NCBI GenBank assembly: GCA_037439705.1
Contig: JBBIVP010000141.1
Coordinates: 1-5,733 of the forward strand
Direction: 5' to 3'
Length of the DNA: 5,733 bases
Source: JBBIVP01 sp037439705 [NCBI: bacterium]
GTDB lineage: Bacteria > JBBIVP01
Under the pieces are notes generated by a model. It was not told where the DNA came from. It searched no databases and saw nothing but the letters and a program-made list of their open reading frames with translations. Position 1 is the stretch's first letter. The number at the start of each line of letters is the position of its first letter. Made by a program: the position numbers and the translations under genes. This document shows, one piece after another, positions 5,571 to 5,733 of this stretch.

Positions 5571-5733
5571 CAGAGGGAGCGAAATGGATTGAGGGTTTGA
5601 GGTCTGAAGAAATTCCGGAGAGGGTTGTAAAGAAAGCAAAACTGCAGGTTCTTTCTGTTATTTCAGCAGGAATCAGCGGATATTCACATGTAAAAGGAAT
5701 TCTTGATAAATTTCCCGTAAGGAAAGGAGATTG
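5567..5733 (+). CDS. MmgE/PrpD-family protein, N-terminus (3' truncated by window)
   Basis: The first 55 codons of a gene that runs off the window. The segment WIEGLRSEEIPERVVKKAKL followed by QVLSVISAGISGYS fits the opening helices of the MmgE/PrpD family, where 'l..eiP..v...ak..lld.lg..laG' is the usual pattern. This family includes 2-methylcitrate dehydratase, cis-aconitate decarboxylase and iminodisuccinate epimerase-type enzymes, all cytoplasmic. Too little is visible to choose a substrate. The ATG overlaps the protease stop as ATGA, and GAGGAG at 5558-5563 lies 3 nt upstream, so it is probably translated from the same transcript as the protease. Co-transcription of a cytoplasmic metabolic enzyme with a secreted protease has no clear functional logic here. 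The family call is moderate because only the N-terminal helices can be read. Confidence 0.6.
   Translation, partial: MTEGAKWIEGLRSEEIPERVVKKAKLQVLSVISAGISGYSHVKGILDKFPVRKGD

Noticed and set aside
1-5733. CRISPR arrays, tRNA or rRNA genes, insertion sequences and att sites
   Set aside because: No spaced direct repeats, no cloverleaf-like or rRNA-like segments, no transposase frame and no terminal inverted repeats were seen on either strand.

Overview
The window is AT-rich, and its arginine and isoleucine codons lean towards AGA/AGG and ATA. It carries five genes, all on the + strand, two of them cut by the window edges. Type II secretion (T2SS) inner-membrane platform genes imply a diderm (Gram-negative-type) bacterium. 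The GspL/GspM/GspN combination and a MYXO-CTERM-like protein tail are best known from Myxococcota and related deltaproteobacterial lineages. The low GC and codon choice do not suit typical high-GC myxobacteria, so a low-GC, perhaps thermophilic, relative or candidate phylum is more likely. This is inference; the sequence does not fix the taxon.

Layout: (1) 1-352, the end of accA, the acetyl-CoA carboxylase carboxyltransferase alpha subunit. (2) 353-450, a short gap with a good extended -10 promoter candidate. (3) 451-3197, a tight three-gene unit gspL-gspM-gspN: L and M abut, M and N overlap by ATGA. (4) 3198-3431, a gap of about 230 bp with a weak hairpin and T-run just after gspN, a strikingly C-rich/G-poor stretch (possible Rho loading region), a 9-bp tandem repeat, and a possible 10-codon leader ORF whose stop overlaps the next start. 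(5) 3432-5570, a secreted subtilisin-family (S8) protease with signal peptide, propeptide, complete D/H/N/S active site and a C-terminal Cys-Gly-Cys / Gly-rich / hydrophobic / basic tail. (6) 5567-5733, the start of a MmgE/PrpD-family gene overlapping the protease by ATGA.

The main functional story is secretion. Three T2SS platform genes sit directly upstream of a large protease built for Sec export and bearing a C-terminal sorting tail of the MYXO-CTERM type (GlyGly-CTERM is the closest alternative). Both classes are known to associate with T2SS and intramembrane proteases (myxosortase and rhombosortase respectively). The working hypothesis is that the protease is T2SS cargo, trimmed at the CGC tail and kept at the cell surface. 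The flanking accA and MmgE/PrpD genes look metabolic and have no evident link to secretion.
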